A stretch of 64,000 bases of DNA from Castanea sativa (lineage: Eukaryota; Streptophyta; Magnoliopsida; Fagales; Fagaceae): the NCBI RefSeq assembly GCF_040712315.1, contig NC_134021.1:43835501-43899500 (forward strand), given 5' to 3'. This document shows, piece after piece, positions 13,151-25,796 of this stretch. Position 1 is the stretch's first letter. Every line of letters starts with the position of its first letter. The translations under genes and the position numbers were made by a program. The notes below the pieces were generated by a model. That model was not told the origin of the DNA and did not search any database. It saw only the letters and a list, made by a program, of their open reading frames with translations.

Positions 13151-13768
13151 TAGGGGTGGCAATTCGTGTTCGCCTGTCGGGTTCGTGTTGTGTCGACTCG
13201 ACTCATGGGTATTCGACTATATGGGTCAACCCTTACCCGACATGTTTATTAAACGGGTCAAGATTCCTCAACCCTAACACAACCCGTTTATTAAATAGAT
13301 CATTCATGTCGACCTATTTATTAGATTTTATCAAAATTAAAAGAAAAAAAAAAACTAATTTTATTATTAACCAAATTGATATGAATTATGAAAAACAAAA
13401 AAATAATTTTTTTTAATATAAAATTCAAAACTAACGAGTAATTACATCACAAATAATCATTCAAAACTAAAGTATATCTCAATATCACAAATAATCAATC
13501 ATAATATGTCAAAGAAAATAAACCACAACAACTAATAATTTTATATACATAGGTTTTGAAGGATATATTGGTAAAATATCATTTAATTAAACGGGTTAGA
13601 CAAGTCAAAGGGTTCCATGTGATGGACACTAATCCAACCCGTTTATTAAATAGGTCAGCCGTGTCTACCCGAATATGACACGAACCCACTAATCCCCAAC
13701 CCATAACCTACTAATTTCATATCATGTCTTGTTGGGTTCGCAAGTCGTGTCCAATATTGCCACCCATA
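13151..13768. mobile_element. Non-autonomous hAT-like element with perfect 8-bp duplication
   Basis: The termini are TAGGGGTGGCAAT on the left and, read inverted, TATGGGTGGCAAT on the right, a 13-bp inverted repeat with one mismatch. The flanks are ACCAAAAC on both sides (13143-13150 and 13769-13776), a perfect 8-bp target duplication as hAT transposases make. The subterminal regions hold repeated phrases such as CCCGTTTATTAAA in both orientations. The 618-bp body has no transposase. Confidence 0.85.
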
Positions 13769-13864
13769 ACCAAAACCCAACAATCAACAAGCCCACCCCA
13801 CGACCCACCACCAAACCCAATCAACCACCATTTCATAACCACCACCACCATGGAAGGACAAAGC

Positions 13865-13895
<31 letters not shown>

Positions 13896-13971
13896 CCCAT
13901 CGAGAAATAGACATCGATTCGAGCAAAAAAGAGAGAGTGAAGCACTGATCTGTGAGAGAGAGACATTGATC

Positions 13972-14023
<52 letters not shown>

Positions 14024-15319
14024 AAAGGTCTTAGAAGAGTTAGAGAATTGTTTTGAGAAGAAAGTTTTAGGGTCAAAGCTTTTCTTTTGAGTGTGTGATT
14101 GTGTGAGAAAATGCTTGATAAAATGTTTTTTTTTTTTTTTAAATTGTTATTGATCTAAGAATATGAGTCATATTATGGGAAAAAACACAAAGAACATAAA
14201 CAGGTTCTTCCAAAAAAAAAAAAAAAGAAAGGAATAATTTTTTTTAATTGTCTTATTTTATTTTTAAAAAAGTTATAAATTTAATTTTTTAATTTTTATG
14301 TATTTTTTATTTATTTAAATGTTGACATCGCATTCTTAAAATGCTAAATAATTTTTTTAATATTATTTTAATTGTCACATGATCAGCATTTAGTGTGCCA
14401 ACCGTGCACTCTGTTTGGTACGTAAGCAATTTCTGTCAGTGAGATGACAGTAAGAACCAAATTGAAACATGTTTTCCATTTTAGGGATTAAAAATTGTAA
14501 AATAGAAAAGTATGGACCAAAATGGGAAAGAGCCCGAAATGTAAGGACCAAAAATGCATTCATGCTAAAACTCATTATAGTCAGAACCCTCATATTGTAG
14601 CTCTAGATTAACCCATAAACAACCATGTTTTCTATCCAAGGTACATATAAAAGAAAAATATATGTGTTCTTATCCAAGCTTCTTTGGGGAATTTCATCAA
14701 ACACTTAAGCTGCAATTATTCTATACTAATGCTTTGAGATAAATTAAAATTTTCATAACTCACTTAGAACCCAAATAGAAATCCACAAAAAGAATCCAAT
14801 TTTAATGAAATTTTTAATAAAGAAAGTGTACTTTTCCTGAAAGCATGGAAGCATTGAACAAAAACCCCAAATTTGCAAAGAAAGAGATGAGGAAGGAAGA
14901 CCAAATACATTATAGTAGTACATACCAAGAGGATTTATATTTGTAATTTCCTTAACCATTGGACTCTATGGTTTGTTGTTGTTGTTGTTGTTGTTGTACC
15001 ACCAAAGCAACAATGACACTCTATCTCTCTTCAACTTAGACATAAAAGATATATATATATATATGTTTAATTTTCAATGATTTCGGCTGATTCTGTGTTG
15101 TTATTTGAGCTATTTTTTGGTTTTAAGTTAGTCAAGATCATTGGGGGGGGGGGGGGGTGAGGAATTTTAAATTTTTTTGTACCAAAATTAAAAACAAAGC
15201 TTAATAAACTTTATGTTTTTATTTTTCCCATTCCCCCCCCCCCCTAGCCCAAACATAGCTCCATCTCTATGCATGATTAAGGTTGCATACGAGAACCTCT
15301 TGAAGTATATAAGCAAGTC
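13769..15319. other. Intergenic DNA with microsatellites
   Basis: No gene was recognised. It contains GA runs (13865-13890 and 13974-14018), a GTT run (14980-14997), a TA run (15051-15065), a G run (15142-15157) and a C run (15233-15244). An inverted copy of the 9385-9575 repeat lies at about 14385-14590. Confidence 0.6.
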
Positions 15320-16884
15320 TAATGGCCACCTTGTTGGTGCAAGCGCCCGTGACGAGTTTTGGTTCTCCTTATGGGAAATACGCCTTGGCTTGGGGTGGGT
15401 CGGACGGAGGGTGTAAATGGAGTTACCACCTAGATTTGGTCTAGGAACCAAACATAGCACCCTTATGTGAATGACTGATCTTACTAGAGTACATGTTCGA
15501 AGTTTAGGTATGGGGATGGGAGAGTGTTAGGCACCCAACCCCAACCCCAACTGACCTGTAAGTCGGCCTCCACTCATTGTGTTCCAAATCCTAATCTCAT
15601 AAAAGGGTCTTTTAATAGGCTACCTTAGACTCTTACACACACACTAACATGCATCTAACATATAACATGACTTATTGTCCCAAATCCTAGCATACATCTA
15701 TCATGGCATCCATTCACATACATTTAAGAGGCAGAGAGTACATCACAAAGCAACAACATTAATAAGGCATCGATTTTAAGATAACCTAAACATCCCATCA
15801 TAGCATTATAACATCAACCAATCATACTAATCATGTCCAACAAATAAAACAAGGTAATTAACCAAATGTATGTCAATGTCATATGCATGACTTACTGCAC
15901 TTACCTTGCTGCACCACAGCCCTTATGCAGTAATGCATGTTCATATCCATATGCTTGTTTATGGTGTACATTCAATCAAAGAACCCTAATTGTGCATTCT
16001 AAACAAAAAACATTTAAAACATGTTATGCTACAGACCTCAGACCTAAAACGTGTGAGAAAAAACTAAACATAACCTAAAAGCATGCATTTAACAAAATAA
16101 ATAAATAAATAAATAAATAAACAAAATTTGGGTTTCTGGGCTCTAACTTATGTACACATGTAGAGGCCTGCGTACGCGAGAACCCAAGGTTGTGTACACA
16201 GGCACGATCCTGCATGCACAATACTTCCTAGAAACTCAGCAAGCAAACATCGAACAAGCCTAGTTTAAACAATCTAACATGCTTTCCAAACAAATAAACA
16301 AAGATCTTAAACTACACAAAAAGGAAATAAAGCAGTAAAACAGAGAAAAAAAAATCAATAAATAAAGAGATAAAAGCAAGAACAAGTACCTGACACAAGA
16401 AGCTTTTAGAGCTTGATTTTGACCATTCCCCTTAGTCAATCTACAAAACAAAATACCCAGTGGGTTAGTAAGTTTAACTAAAAGGTTTTGAACTAAAATA
16501 AGTCCTAGCCAAGAAACTTTAATTTATGATACTTTTCTAAGTAAAAATTTTCTCTTTGAATCGCTTTTTTGGAGGTGATTCCAAGTGAAGTGGGATTGCC
16601 TCTATCAAGATTTTGTAATATATTTTCCTTACATAGAATCTAGAAACCCTAATTGTGCACACAAGCTCGTGGTTGCGTACGCAAGGGTTAAGGATGCGTA
16701 TATAGGGTCAAGGCCGCGTATGCACCCTTAGGGTTTTGTAAGGATTTTTCTCCTTTCAAAAAACATCTTTCAACTAAACATCTTTATAGCTAGGCCCTAT
16801 ATTAGCCATAAACCTCCTAGTGTTATCGTCATTGGGGAATGGAGGCTTGATTCATAAGGGGTACAAAATGAGGTGTTTACATAC
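15320..16884 (-). mobile_element. Inverted, diverged copy of the 9772 long LTR-like element
   Basis: The right end, read inverted, is TGTAAACACCTCATTTTGTA, matching the start of the element at 9772. Further shared blocks in inverted order include the 'gttaccacctag...ggaaccaa' region (15421-15450) and 'gtgttaggcacccaa' (15516-15532). Both copies also hold clusters of phrases like 'gcgtacgcaagggtt' (16675-16690). The left limit is uncertain. No coding region was found. Confidence 0.5.
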
Positions 16885-16930
16885 CCTCTTTCGCCAGAAG
16901 TCATCTTCCTAAAATTTTAATTGACACATT

Positions 16931-17345
16931 GTTAATACCAAGAGCTTACCCACTACACCAAGAACAATAGCTAATGATAAGGGTGCAACTTTATTCCTTT
17001 AAAGGGTGACAGCTCAGCCTCAACAAGTTGACTAAAACTTAGCCCAACTTGGCATCTACCTCTAGTAGGATGTTAGACTTAGCTTACTAGGCCTCCGCAA
17101 AACAACCCCCCACCCCCCACAAGCACTTGCCTATGCAAAATAGGGAAGTCGACTCTGTGACCTTACTCTAATACTAATTGTTAAGACCAAGTCCTTACCC
17201 GCTACACTAAAAGCTATAACTAATGGTAAGGGCACAACTTTATTCTCTTAAAGGGTGATATCCCAGCGCCAATGAGCTAACTAAAACTTGACCCAACTTG
17301 GTCCATCCTCTGGTAGGATGCTAGACTCAGCCAACTAGGCCTCTA
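16931..17345. repeat. Two tandem copies of a roughly 165-bp segment, offset about 249 bp
   Basis: The segment from 'gttaataccaagagcttaccc' at 16931 and that from 'gttaagaccaagtccttaccc' at 17180 share 'ggtaagggcacaactttatt', 'aaagggtga' and 'cccaacttgg' in the same order. They are diverged. No coding function was recognised. Confidence 0.65.
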
Positions 17346-17646
17346 GCCAATATAGCTAATGTTGGGTTGACCTTAGAGAACTTAAAGAACACAATCAAGT
17401 GACACAAATCACCCTAGAGAAGGGCACCTATGGTGTTTTTTTTTACAAAGAAACACAACCTTTCTAAGGGAAAATTTAAGGGGTGACCAGTATGATTAGA
17501 GGTGGTTAGGATATTAATCAAAGAGTATAGCATAGAACAAGATATACTCACCAAGAAACATGTCAAGCGTGCTTCTAAGGGAGAGTAGGTAAAAAAAGGT
17601 GAGGAGATGAGTTCAACTTCTAAAACAAAACACAAAACCTCACTTC

Positions 17647-18197
17647 TAGGGGTGGGTAGCCAACCCGTCAAAACTGACCCGATCCAACGCAACTCGCTAG
17701 ACTAGATCAGTTTTTTAAGGGTTGGTGGGTTGGGTTAGTGAGATTATTATTATTTTTTTAATTTTTATAGTGGGTTGGGTTGGGTTCAGGTCATAATATT
17801 CACAAATCTGTCTAACTTGACCCAACCCGCCTATATTTAATATATATTTAAATTTAAATAAAATATTATACAATTTTGTTATTTACTTTTTTGCCCATCT
17901 TCCTAAATAAAACCCAAATGCTAAGTTCTTCTTGTATAGTTTGTATTGTTTTGGTGTTGTGCTTAAGATTATTTGGTTATAAATAGTTTGTGTATAGGGT
18001 TGTTCTAATGCTCAATTCAATAATAATAATAATAATAATAATAGTAATTAAAAAAAATTGTCCAACCCATGGATCCAACTCGATCCACGTGGGTTGGGTT
18101 GGACCCCTATGGTGGGTTGTATTAGGTTGGATTTTTTTAACTCACCATGGTGGGTTGGGTTGAAAAAACCCTTCAACTCGACCCATGCACACCTCTA
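17647..18197. mobile_element. Non-autonomous hAT-like element
   Basis: The left terminus TAGGGGTGGGTAG and the right terminus, read inverted as TAGAGGTGTGCAT, form an imperfect inverted repeat like that of 13151-13768. The flanks are CTCACTTC (17639-17646) and TTCACTTC (18198-18205), an 8-bp duplication with one mismatch. The body holds many repeats of 'gggttgggt' and no transposase. Confidence 0.75.
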
Positions 18198-18648
18198 TTC
18201 ACTTCGATATCCTGAAGCATGTGTTGTGTACCTCACTGAACAAGTAATTGATACGTAGTTGAAAAGATGACAAACTGTTGCTTTGTAATAAATGTGATAT
18301 TTATGAAACTAAAGTAATGTGATGTTACCAAAATACCTAGACCAACCACAATTCAAAATAAGAGTGTTGTGAAAATGTTTTGAGATTTTGATGTGTGCTC
18401 AATTTTATTAAGAAATTTTAGGGGGACAATAAAATTCACCACATTTTTTTAACACCATTATTTTGAGATACGTTGAGTGCTAATATAATTATTTTTTTAT
18501 TACATTTTATTTTGACTTATGGTGGGCTGGCAACCCAACTTATTATAAAAATATTATGAGTTTTATTATCAAGTGATTTTAAAACTACAAACTATTTCAT
18601 AACTTTTTACCATAATTTTAACATTATAGACTATAAGTGATTGCCTAT

Positions 18649-19394
18649 TGTAAGTGCACAATTTGTACCCGGTCCAATCACTAGACGGACTCAGGCCCAA
18701 AGAGCCTTATACAATAAAATTTGTAGAGTGTGGGCTTAAAACCTAGACTATAGATGTTGGATGAAGAGAAGAATTAGGCTAGATTGCTGTTATCCACGTG
18801 TTCAATAGATGGGAATAGCAAAGAAACTCTCCTCCGAGGACCAATTGTACTGCCTTTCTCTCCTTAAGAACAATATTACAACTACCGTTTTTCGTCCTCC
18901 TCTTCTCATACCCCTCTTGTTCTTTTATATCCATCTTCTTCTTCCTTTCTTCTTCGACGTGTAACACAGATCTTCCAATTAGATACTTATCCCATCCGGC
19001 ACCTTCTTGAAGTCTTCAAACACCAACTGGAAGGCTGAACATTACTGTTCAGAGGTTATTTCTCCATTAATGCGGCCAGAGAAGTAGGTGCAGGGTCTTT
19101 AATGTGGTGGTAGTAACCTTTTTCCCTTTGATATTTATCATACGCTCTTACTTCCAATAATCGCGTGAATCATGCCTTTACCCAACAGATCTTCCGGAGT
19201 TCTCCCTCCAAAACTCTTAACATGTCCTATGACCTTTACTTGACCCATCCGAGGAGATGCTCCTCCTCGGACAGCTCCTCCAACCCTTATTGCATGAACT
19301 GGTTTGCGGACTTTAAAAGCTATGCTCGAACAGGCTTTCTCCACTAAATTAGGCCTAAGACCCAAATACATATTTTAATCATTTTACCCCCACA
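18649..19394 (-). mobile_element. Solo LTR of a Tat-type element
   Basis: It begins TGTAAGTGCACAATTTGTA and ends CCCCCACA (746 bp), colinear with the LTR at 1366-2131. The flanks are CCTAT and CTTAT, a 5-bp target duplication with one mismatch. Neither a primer-binding site nor gag sequence follows on either side, so LTR-LTR recombination removed the interior. The orientation is leftward, as in the elements at 1 and 42094. Confidence 0.85.
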
Positions 19395-20760
19395 CTTATC
19401 ACTTATACATAAATTCACTATTTTTTTTCTTTACCACTCACACTGCCAAATCACAATAATGACAAAGAAGTGTAAAAATTTGTTTTACAAGATTTTTTCA
19501 TTTTACCTCCACAGAAGAATTTAGAAAATATTGTAAGAAAGAAAATCAATTCTTATAAAAAAGAAAGAAAGAAAATAAAAAAATCAAGTCAAATGGGAGG
19601 CCAAGTTGCCCAACTAGGAATTAAAATAAAAGAATATCAATAAAAGAATATACTCTTTTGGATACGTTGACTTTTCACTAGCCTCTTTGATTTCTGCAAT
19701 GCACTACTGTCAGGGTGTTTGCCTTTTAACTGAGTATTAACCTATTATTATTATTTTCTTCTGCGTACTTTTGGCGCGATAGTCACTCTTATACAAGTAT
19801 AAGTGTTTGTGAAGTGTAGGAAACAATAGTCCAAATTCAAGTCTCAAAAGTGAATTTCATACACATATACACATAAATTTATGATAGAGTAGAATTTCTA
19901 TCTTGTATGAGAAAAAAAAAAAACACATTTAAATTTGAACAAAATAGCCAAGTACTCACTTTCATTTGAGTCATTTCGTTCATTACCGTTAGAAAATGTC
20001 GTTAACTCCATTAAAACTACTTCATTTTAACATTTATAAAATTAAAAATGATTTGAATTTTTTTTTGTTTGGAATAATTAAAATGACAATATTGTAAAGC
20101 TAACAGTATTTCCATAAAAAAAAATGTCAGTTTAAATTGACAATTTACTAAACTTTTAGGATGTAACATGTATTTCTGTAAAAAAAAAAATATATATTTT
20201 GGAATCTTCCAGCCCTCTATGACAGCAATTCTTTTATTAATTAACATATCATAACAGTTTTTATTTTTAGTTAGTACCAGGTCGTAAACGAATTTGTGAT
20301 CATTCGAATGATCACAAATATATTTTAGGGCAACCTTGGCAATCATCAAATTAATGATTGAGATTGATTCTAAAATAAATCTCCAATGACTTCCAATTTT
20401 CTTGCTTCCAGTTGGCAACAACTTGACTATCGATAAAGAAAGAAATTTATGTCTCGTATCTTGTAATTTACAGGTTAACAACATTTAATATTTTCTCGAA
20501 AATTAATGCATATTTAGACGTATATATGACGACTTGCATTACGCTACTAGCTATTCAACGATCCATTATTTCCTTTTCTTTTCTTTTTTTTTCTTTTTTT
20601 TTTAAATTATAAAAGAGAGGTGTTTTCCCGACTTAATGGATAAAATAATTCATCAATCTCTATTTGCCCCCCCCAAAAAAAAAAAATCAGATTTAAGAAG
20701 CTAAATTCATATCATGGCTCAAAACTAATTTATATTCTGTAAGCACTGAAATTAATTATA
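19395..20760. other. Intergenic AT-rich DNA
   Basis: No gene was recognised. A 155-codon open frame on the minus strand (20017-20484) is AT-rich, lysine/isoleucine-rich and has no recognisable domain. Pyrimidine and poly-A runs lie at 20570-20605 and 20669-20690. Confidence 0.5.
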
Positions 20761-21312
20761 GTTCATTGCTTAAGAAAATATGTTGTATATAGTATAACTT
20801 GTTTCATCATCACTCTTTAAAAGTTATCTTCTTCTATTTGTGGGTATTTTGTTTGTTAAACTATATATATAAATGAATTACATATATTTAATAAGTCCTC
20901 CTCTCTCCTTTGGCGACTAAAAGTTATAAGAACCTTTACCAATGTAGTTAATACCGTATCGGTACTGGCCGTATCGGCCGGTATGTACCGTATCGGTACG
21001 TATACTGGTATCGAAACACCAATATTTCGTATCGGTTTAAATACCGGCCGATTTCGGGTAATACCGGTCAGTACAAAAAAAAGTTTTTTTTTTTAGTTTT
21101 ATAATTTTTTGAATTTTTGTAAGGGTAGAATGGTAACTTATTTGCATTAACTTATTAGTATTGTTTTTTTTTTTTTAGTATGCAATGAATAATTAAGTTT
21201 TCTATTTTTTATATATATTTTTTCTTTTAATTGATTCTAAGGTTTAAAACCATGAATAGTTTGTTCTGAATTGAAGTAATGTTTTATGATAAATTTTTAT
21301 ATTTATTACACA

Positions 21313-21388
<76 letters not shown>

Positions 21389-21745
21389 ATATAAAAAATA
21401 ACGGTAAACCCAAAACGGTACACCGTATTGACCGGTACAGAAATATATCGTTTCATTGGTCAAACTGGTACAACCTCCAGTATGAGATTGACTCCCTTGA
21501 CATTTACACCAAGGAAGAGAGGAGGGCTTATTAAAACTATGTAATGCACTTATAAAAAAAAAATTAAAAAAAAAAAAAGACTCACAAGAACCTTTTAGCT
21601 GGAGGAAGAGAGGAGGGGCTTATTAAAAATATGTAATGCATTTATATAGTTTAACAAATAAATATACACAGATATGAGATGATAACTTTTAAGGAGTGAT
21701 AATAAAGCAATTTATATTATACATAACGTATTTTCTAAAACAATG
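20761..21745. mobile_element. Fold-back structure with a palindrome-rich core
   Basis: The left arm (about 20761-20936) and right arm (about 21585-21745) are diverged inverted copies of each other. Shared phrases, one inverted, include 'agagaggag', 'cttattaaa.atatgtaat', 'tatagtttaacaaa' and 'gataacttttaa.gagtgat'. A partial extra copy of the right-arm phrase lies at 21505-21555. Between the arms, 20940-21075 and 21405-21475 are full of near-palindromes built from ACCG, CGGT and GGCCG. A CA/TA microsatellite separates them. No coding region was seen. It could be a fold-back or MITE-type element carrying a second element. Confidence 0.55.
21309..21382. repeat. Compound CA/TA microsatellite
   Basis: A run of CA dinucleotides (about 21317-21352) passes directly into TA dinucleotides (to 21382). 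Such compound repeats are usually length-variable. Confidence 0.95.
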
Positions 21746-22317
21746 TAGGACAATTATCATTTTTTTTTTTCAGAAACAAACAAATATATGTACGATAGAG
21801 GGAAGAAATGTTTTCTAATACAAAGTCCCACTACAAACTCTACTCTAAATCTATGGTAACTCTTAAGGAAGATAGGACAAGCTATATATATAGCTTGGGT
21901 CTGATTTTTTTTTTTTTGGGTGGCTCCGCCAGTATTCATGAAATGCTAAATATTTAACGGCACTTATCTATCTGAAGTATAACGTGACATTAGTTACTCA
22001 TAAACTATCTCAATGAAAAGGACAGTTTGCTTAACAAAAAAGATTTTATGTGCTTTCTTTAAAGTATGTTCTAAATGGCTAGATAAAGCTGCTAGCTAAA
22101 TAACTTAAGTTTCTGCAAACACAACACATTGCCAACTCGATTGGGGAAGTCCATTGGATGATCAGTTGTTGAAATGGTCGTGTGTATTTTAATAATAGAC
22201 ATGCAGAAAGCATGGAGATTTCTTACAATTGCGCACGTTCCAAGAAATCCATGTTGTCTAATACAAATAGGAGCTTCCTATTCTTTCCCTCTTCATCTCT
22301 CTGCTGTCTTTTCTCTA

Positions 22318-23081
22318 ATGATGATGGGTCGCTTTCAATTTTTGCTAGCATGCGCTTTAGCTCTTCTAGCTTCTTCAATAACTTATGCAGAAACAGTGGA
22401 ACATTTTTTCCATGTAACTAGCTTATCTATTTGAATGTTTTTCCATTTCTTGCTTTATTTTTCCTAGTAGTAAATGAGTGCAATGGGGTGAGGGGGAAAT
22501 ATGGTTTTTAGCACACTAGCATTACAATAAATATAGGAACATATTATTTTTCACAACTATTTATATGAATTGTCGCAATTGCTGCATGTTTACAATGATG
22601 TCAGTATTGTATTCAAGTTGAAATGGTGTTTCTATAATCATAACAAATATTTTAGCAGTCGTAAAAAAACGTTCTCTCTAGCATCACTTTTTGGTCTGTT
22701 GACTTATAAATAGTTAACTTGGAATAGTCGTAATTGTAAGCCTAGCCCTTAGAAATGCTATTCCTTTTGCTCTTCCTTCCTCACCAATCAACCTAGTTTT
22801 GTGAGGAGTTGATTATTATCTCATGTACCTATATATATTTGAGATGTAATTAGCACTTGACAGTACAGAATTTGAAGTACATCAAAATTTTGTTATTATA
22901 ACAATTTTTATTTATTATTATTGTTACAGGTGCAAAACCTGACAGTTCAACGGTTGTGCCATGAGCAAGTGATAACTACAGTAAATGGAACCCTGCCTGG
23001 TCCTGTAATAAGCGTTCGAGAAGGTGATGATCTTGTGATCCACGCAGTCAATCAGTCTCCCTATAACATTACTATCCACTG
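22318..23081 (+). pseudogene. Laccase remnant, exons 1 and 2 only
   Basis: Exon 1 (22318 or 22324 to 22413) encodes a signal peptide starting [18 protein letters not shown], very like the laccase at 3281. Exon 2 (22930-23081) has exactly the same 152-bp length and phase and ends NITIHW, in the first copper-binding region. Both splice borders (GT at 22414, AG before 22930, GT at 23082) and the reading frame are intact. No exon 3-6 equivalent was found downstream: [13 protein letters not shown] and HCH are absent. A MITE-like insertion (23345-23585) and a duplicated block start soon after. It is therefore a 5' fragment of a tandem laccase duplicate, unlikely to make a working enzyme. Confidence 0.85.
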
Positions 23082-23132
23082 GTAAATCTTTATTATGCTA
23101 TGCAACTAAAAGTCTGCTTAGCCATTGTCATT

Positions 23133-23167
<35 letters not shown>

Positions 23168-23344
23168 TATTTAATTATAAGGTAAAAAGAGGCTTCCATG
23201 CTTTCATTGGAAAAAAAAAAAGAAAAAAAAATTAAAGTTATTTATGCATGTGTACAACTTTTTAATTAAAAAGAATGAAATTAATCCGTTGAGAATGCCC
23301 CAAAATTTAAGGCTAAGGCATGTACTTGTTGTTGATGCGTGTAT

Positions 23345-23585
23345 ACTACGGTCTGTTTGGATAGAACTTATTGCTGAAAACTGAAAACACTGTAGCAAAA
23401 TAATTTTTAAATATGTAAATAGTGCTGCGGGACCTACTTTTAATAAAAAATTGCTAAAGAAGTACATGCACAGTGCGCGCACAGTACGCGCACACTGCGC
23501 GCTTGTCCCCCACAGAATCAAGAAAAAAAAAAAGGGGCAAAACGTGGACGCAGCAATAAGCTGCATCCAAACGCCCTCCTAGTAA
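23345..23585. mobile_element. MITE-like element with GTTTGGAT-type inverted ends
   Basis: The left end GGTCTGTTTGGATAGAAC and the inverted right end GGGCGTTTGGATGCAGC continue into CTTATTGCTG on both sides, an imperfect terminal inverted repeat of about 25 bp. The interior has a GC-rich run of 'gcgcgcac' repeats (23475-23500). I could not settle the target duplication, so the superfamily is open. It sits in what was intron 2 of the laccase remnant. Confidence 0.55.
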
Positions 23586-25142
23586 GATTATTTTTGAACA
23601 TATAAAAAGTGAACAAAAAAGTGTGGCATCCATGTAATAGTGGTATAAATAATAACGCTAATACCAATACCAATACCACTAACAATAACAATAACAATAA
23701 CAAAACCAAAAACAAGAATTTTAATTAAAAAAAAAAAAACTTGTTTCTATTTTTTTTAATATAATATTTCTTTAAAAGAGTCCATTCATACTAAAACTTG
23801 GTGAGAATAAACATAATAAGTTCTCATGTTGATTGCCCATTTTCCCCTTAATAATTATTCATTTCACATCAATCTCCTTCCTAGAATTTAAAATAGAGCA
23901 ATACCCCCCCCCCCCAAGTTAATAGGTGATTGGCATATGCTCCAAAACTAATAAATTCTGTTAAATTAAACATTTTAAGAGAAAATTATTTTTATTTTAA
24001 ATTTTCGAATTGGGCTCATACCTTTGGCACACTCTATTAAAGTGGGTTGCACCTGGAAACATAAATTTTAAAAAAATAACCACGAAATTTGCCTCCACTG
24101 ATTTGGTTGGAGGGGCGATGACGATCTTCAGAGAAAATTGCAAATGGGTATGTTCAAAGGTGAGGCTTTGGTTGATTTTGGAACTTGATAAACAGAGAGG
24201 CTGAGAAAAGGAGGGTGTGGGATCTGAAAATTTAAAGCAACGCAAATCAATATTATCAACAAAATCAGAAACCAAACCTAACATACCATGTCAGGCCCCC
24301 CAACGGCTAGATGATTCTGGCGAAAGCAGGAAATCTGGTGAATTTGTTGAACAAAATTGGATTTTGAATAATATAGCTCTTCAAATTGATCATCCCACTA
24401 CAGTTCCATCTTCATCATTCAACCTTAATCAAAACCAATAACCTAAATACCTAAATCAAAGACAATCAACCCAAAATAAAAAAAAATTTAAATACTCTTG
24501 GTGGTAGACTAAAATAAAATTTCAGCTTTAAGAGATTTACAAATGATATGAGCTTTACATTAGAATCTCTGTTTTCCCCCAAAAGAAAATACATCTTTTC
24601 TAAGTCCAACTCATTTTGGCATAAAAGTAAACCACAATCAAGTGAACAAATAAGAAGTTCTCAAAACTTTAAATCAAGGCAGTTAAAAACTAAAAACAAA
24701 GTTCAGAAAATTTCATGTCCCAAATCATTTCATTAAGCAAAACATTGAAGCCAATCACACAAACACAGAAACCTAGTCACAGAATACAAAACTGACAGAA
24801 CAACATGAAACACATAGCATTAATTTCAGCGGAGCTTAAATGCATACATATTATGTACATATACACACAAACAGAACACAAATATACATACAGATCAAAT
24901 AGACTCAAAAGCAAAATCAACTCAACAGATCAAATGAGTAGTGAAGATATTCAACTACTAAATAAAAATATAGTGGTAATCTTTGTAATTTATGCACAAA
25001 TAGTAGTGAACCCTTCATGAAGTAGAATATTACAAAATCATTACGATAATTAATTCAATTAACTGAACCACATACGAAATCCATATTTTTATGTTTCCAG
25101 GTGCAACCCACTCTCCATTCATGAGGTTGCAATTTTCAAAGA

Positions 25143-25796
25143 TCTCTATCACCTACAATGATCGAAGGTATGCCATGTAGCTTATAACCAAATTGCATGT
25201 CAAGGCTGGAAATCTTAGCAGCTTTAATATAAGGATGAGATAGAGGAGTAAAGTGGAAATACTTGGATACTTCTCTTGCAAAGTCATACTAGGATACTCC
25301 TGTTCGTCAAAGTCCATGATGACTTTCCAGTAAAGTTTTTTTTTCAATGACTAGTGTTTGCAACAACTCAACAAGATAACAAGTTTCAATCTTAAGCCTT
25401 TAACATACATCAAACTGCTTCACCTTCTGTTTCAAGTCTTTCCTTATACTAGACCAAAGGAAATCCCTTCGAAGTCTATGGAGAGTTTTCAAATAACCTA
25501 AATGAACATTATGAACTTGCTGCAACACAATTCCCTTCAAGTCACCACTAGAATCACCCAAATATATTCTGCCCTTGTAAAATAACATACCATTGTAGGA
25601 GGGAAACTCTTTTGGAACATCATCCCTTGAATGAATGGCCTAAATACCTGAATCACTTGCATAGCTAGCCTTAAGATCAAATAACCAAGTAAGAGTGGGA
25701 AAAGAAATGATACACTAGTACCAATAGAGGTTACTGATGTAGATCAAGAGGTTTCATCCATGTCTCCATTCCTTCTAAAAAGAGCATCAGCGACCA

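Noticed and set aside
13717..14076. Open frames on both strands across the GA repeats
   Set aside because: They come from the GA microsatellite and the His/Pro-rich simple sequence next to it.
15531..15552. CCCCAA repeats, possible telomere-like sequence
   Set aside because: Only a few short units; not the plant TTTAGGG repeat.
20017..20484. 155-codon minus-strand open frame
   Set aside because: AT-rich, no recognisable domain, biased to Lys/Ile/Phe codons as expected by chance.
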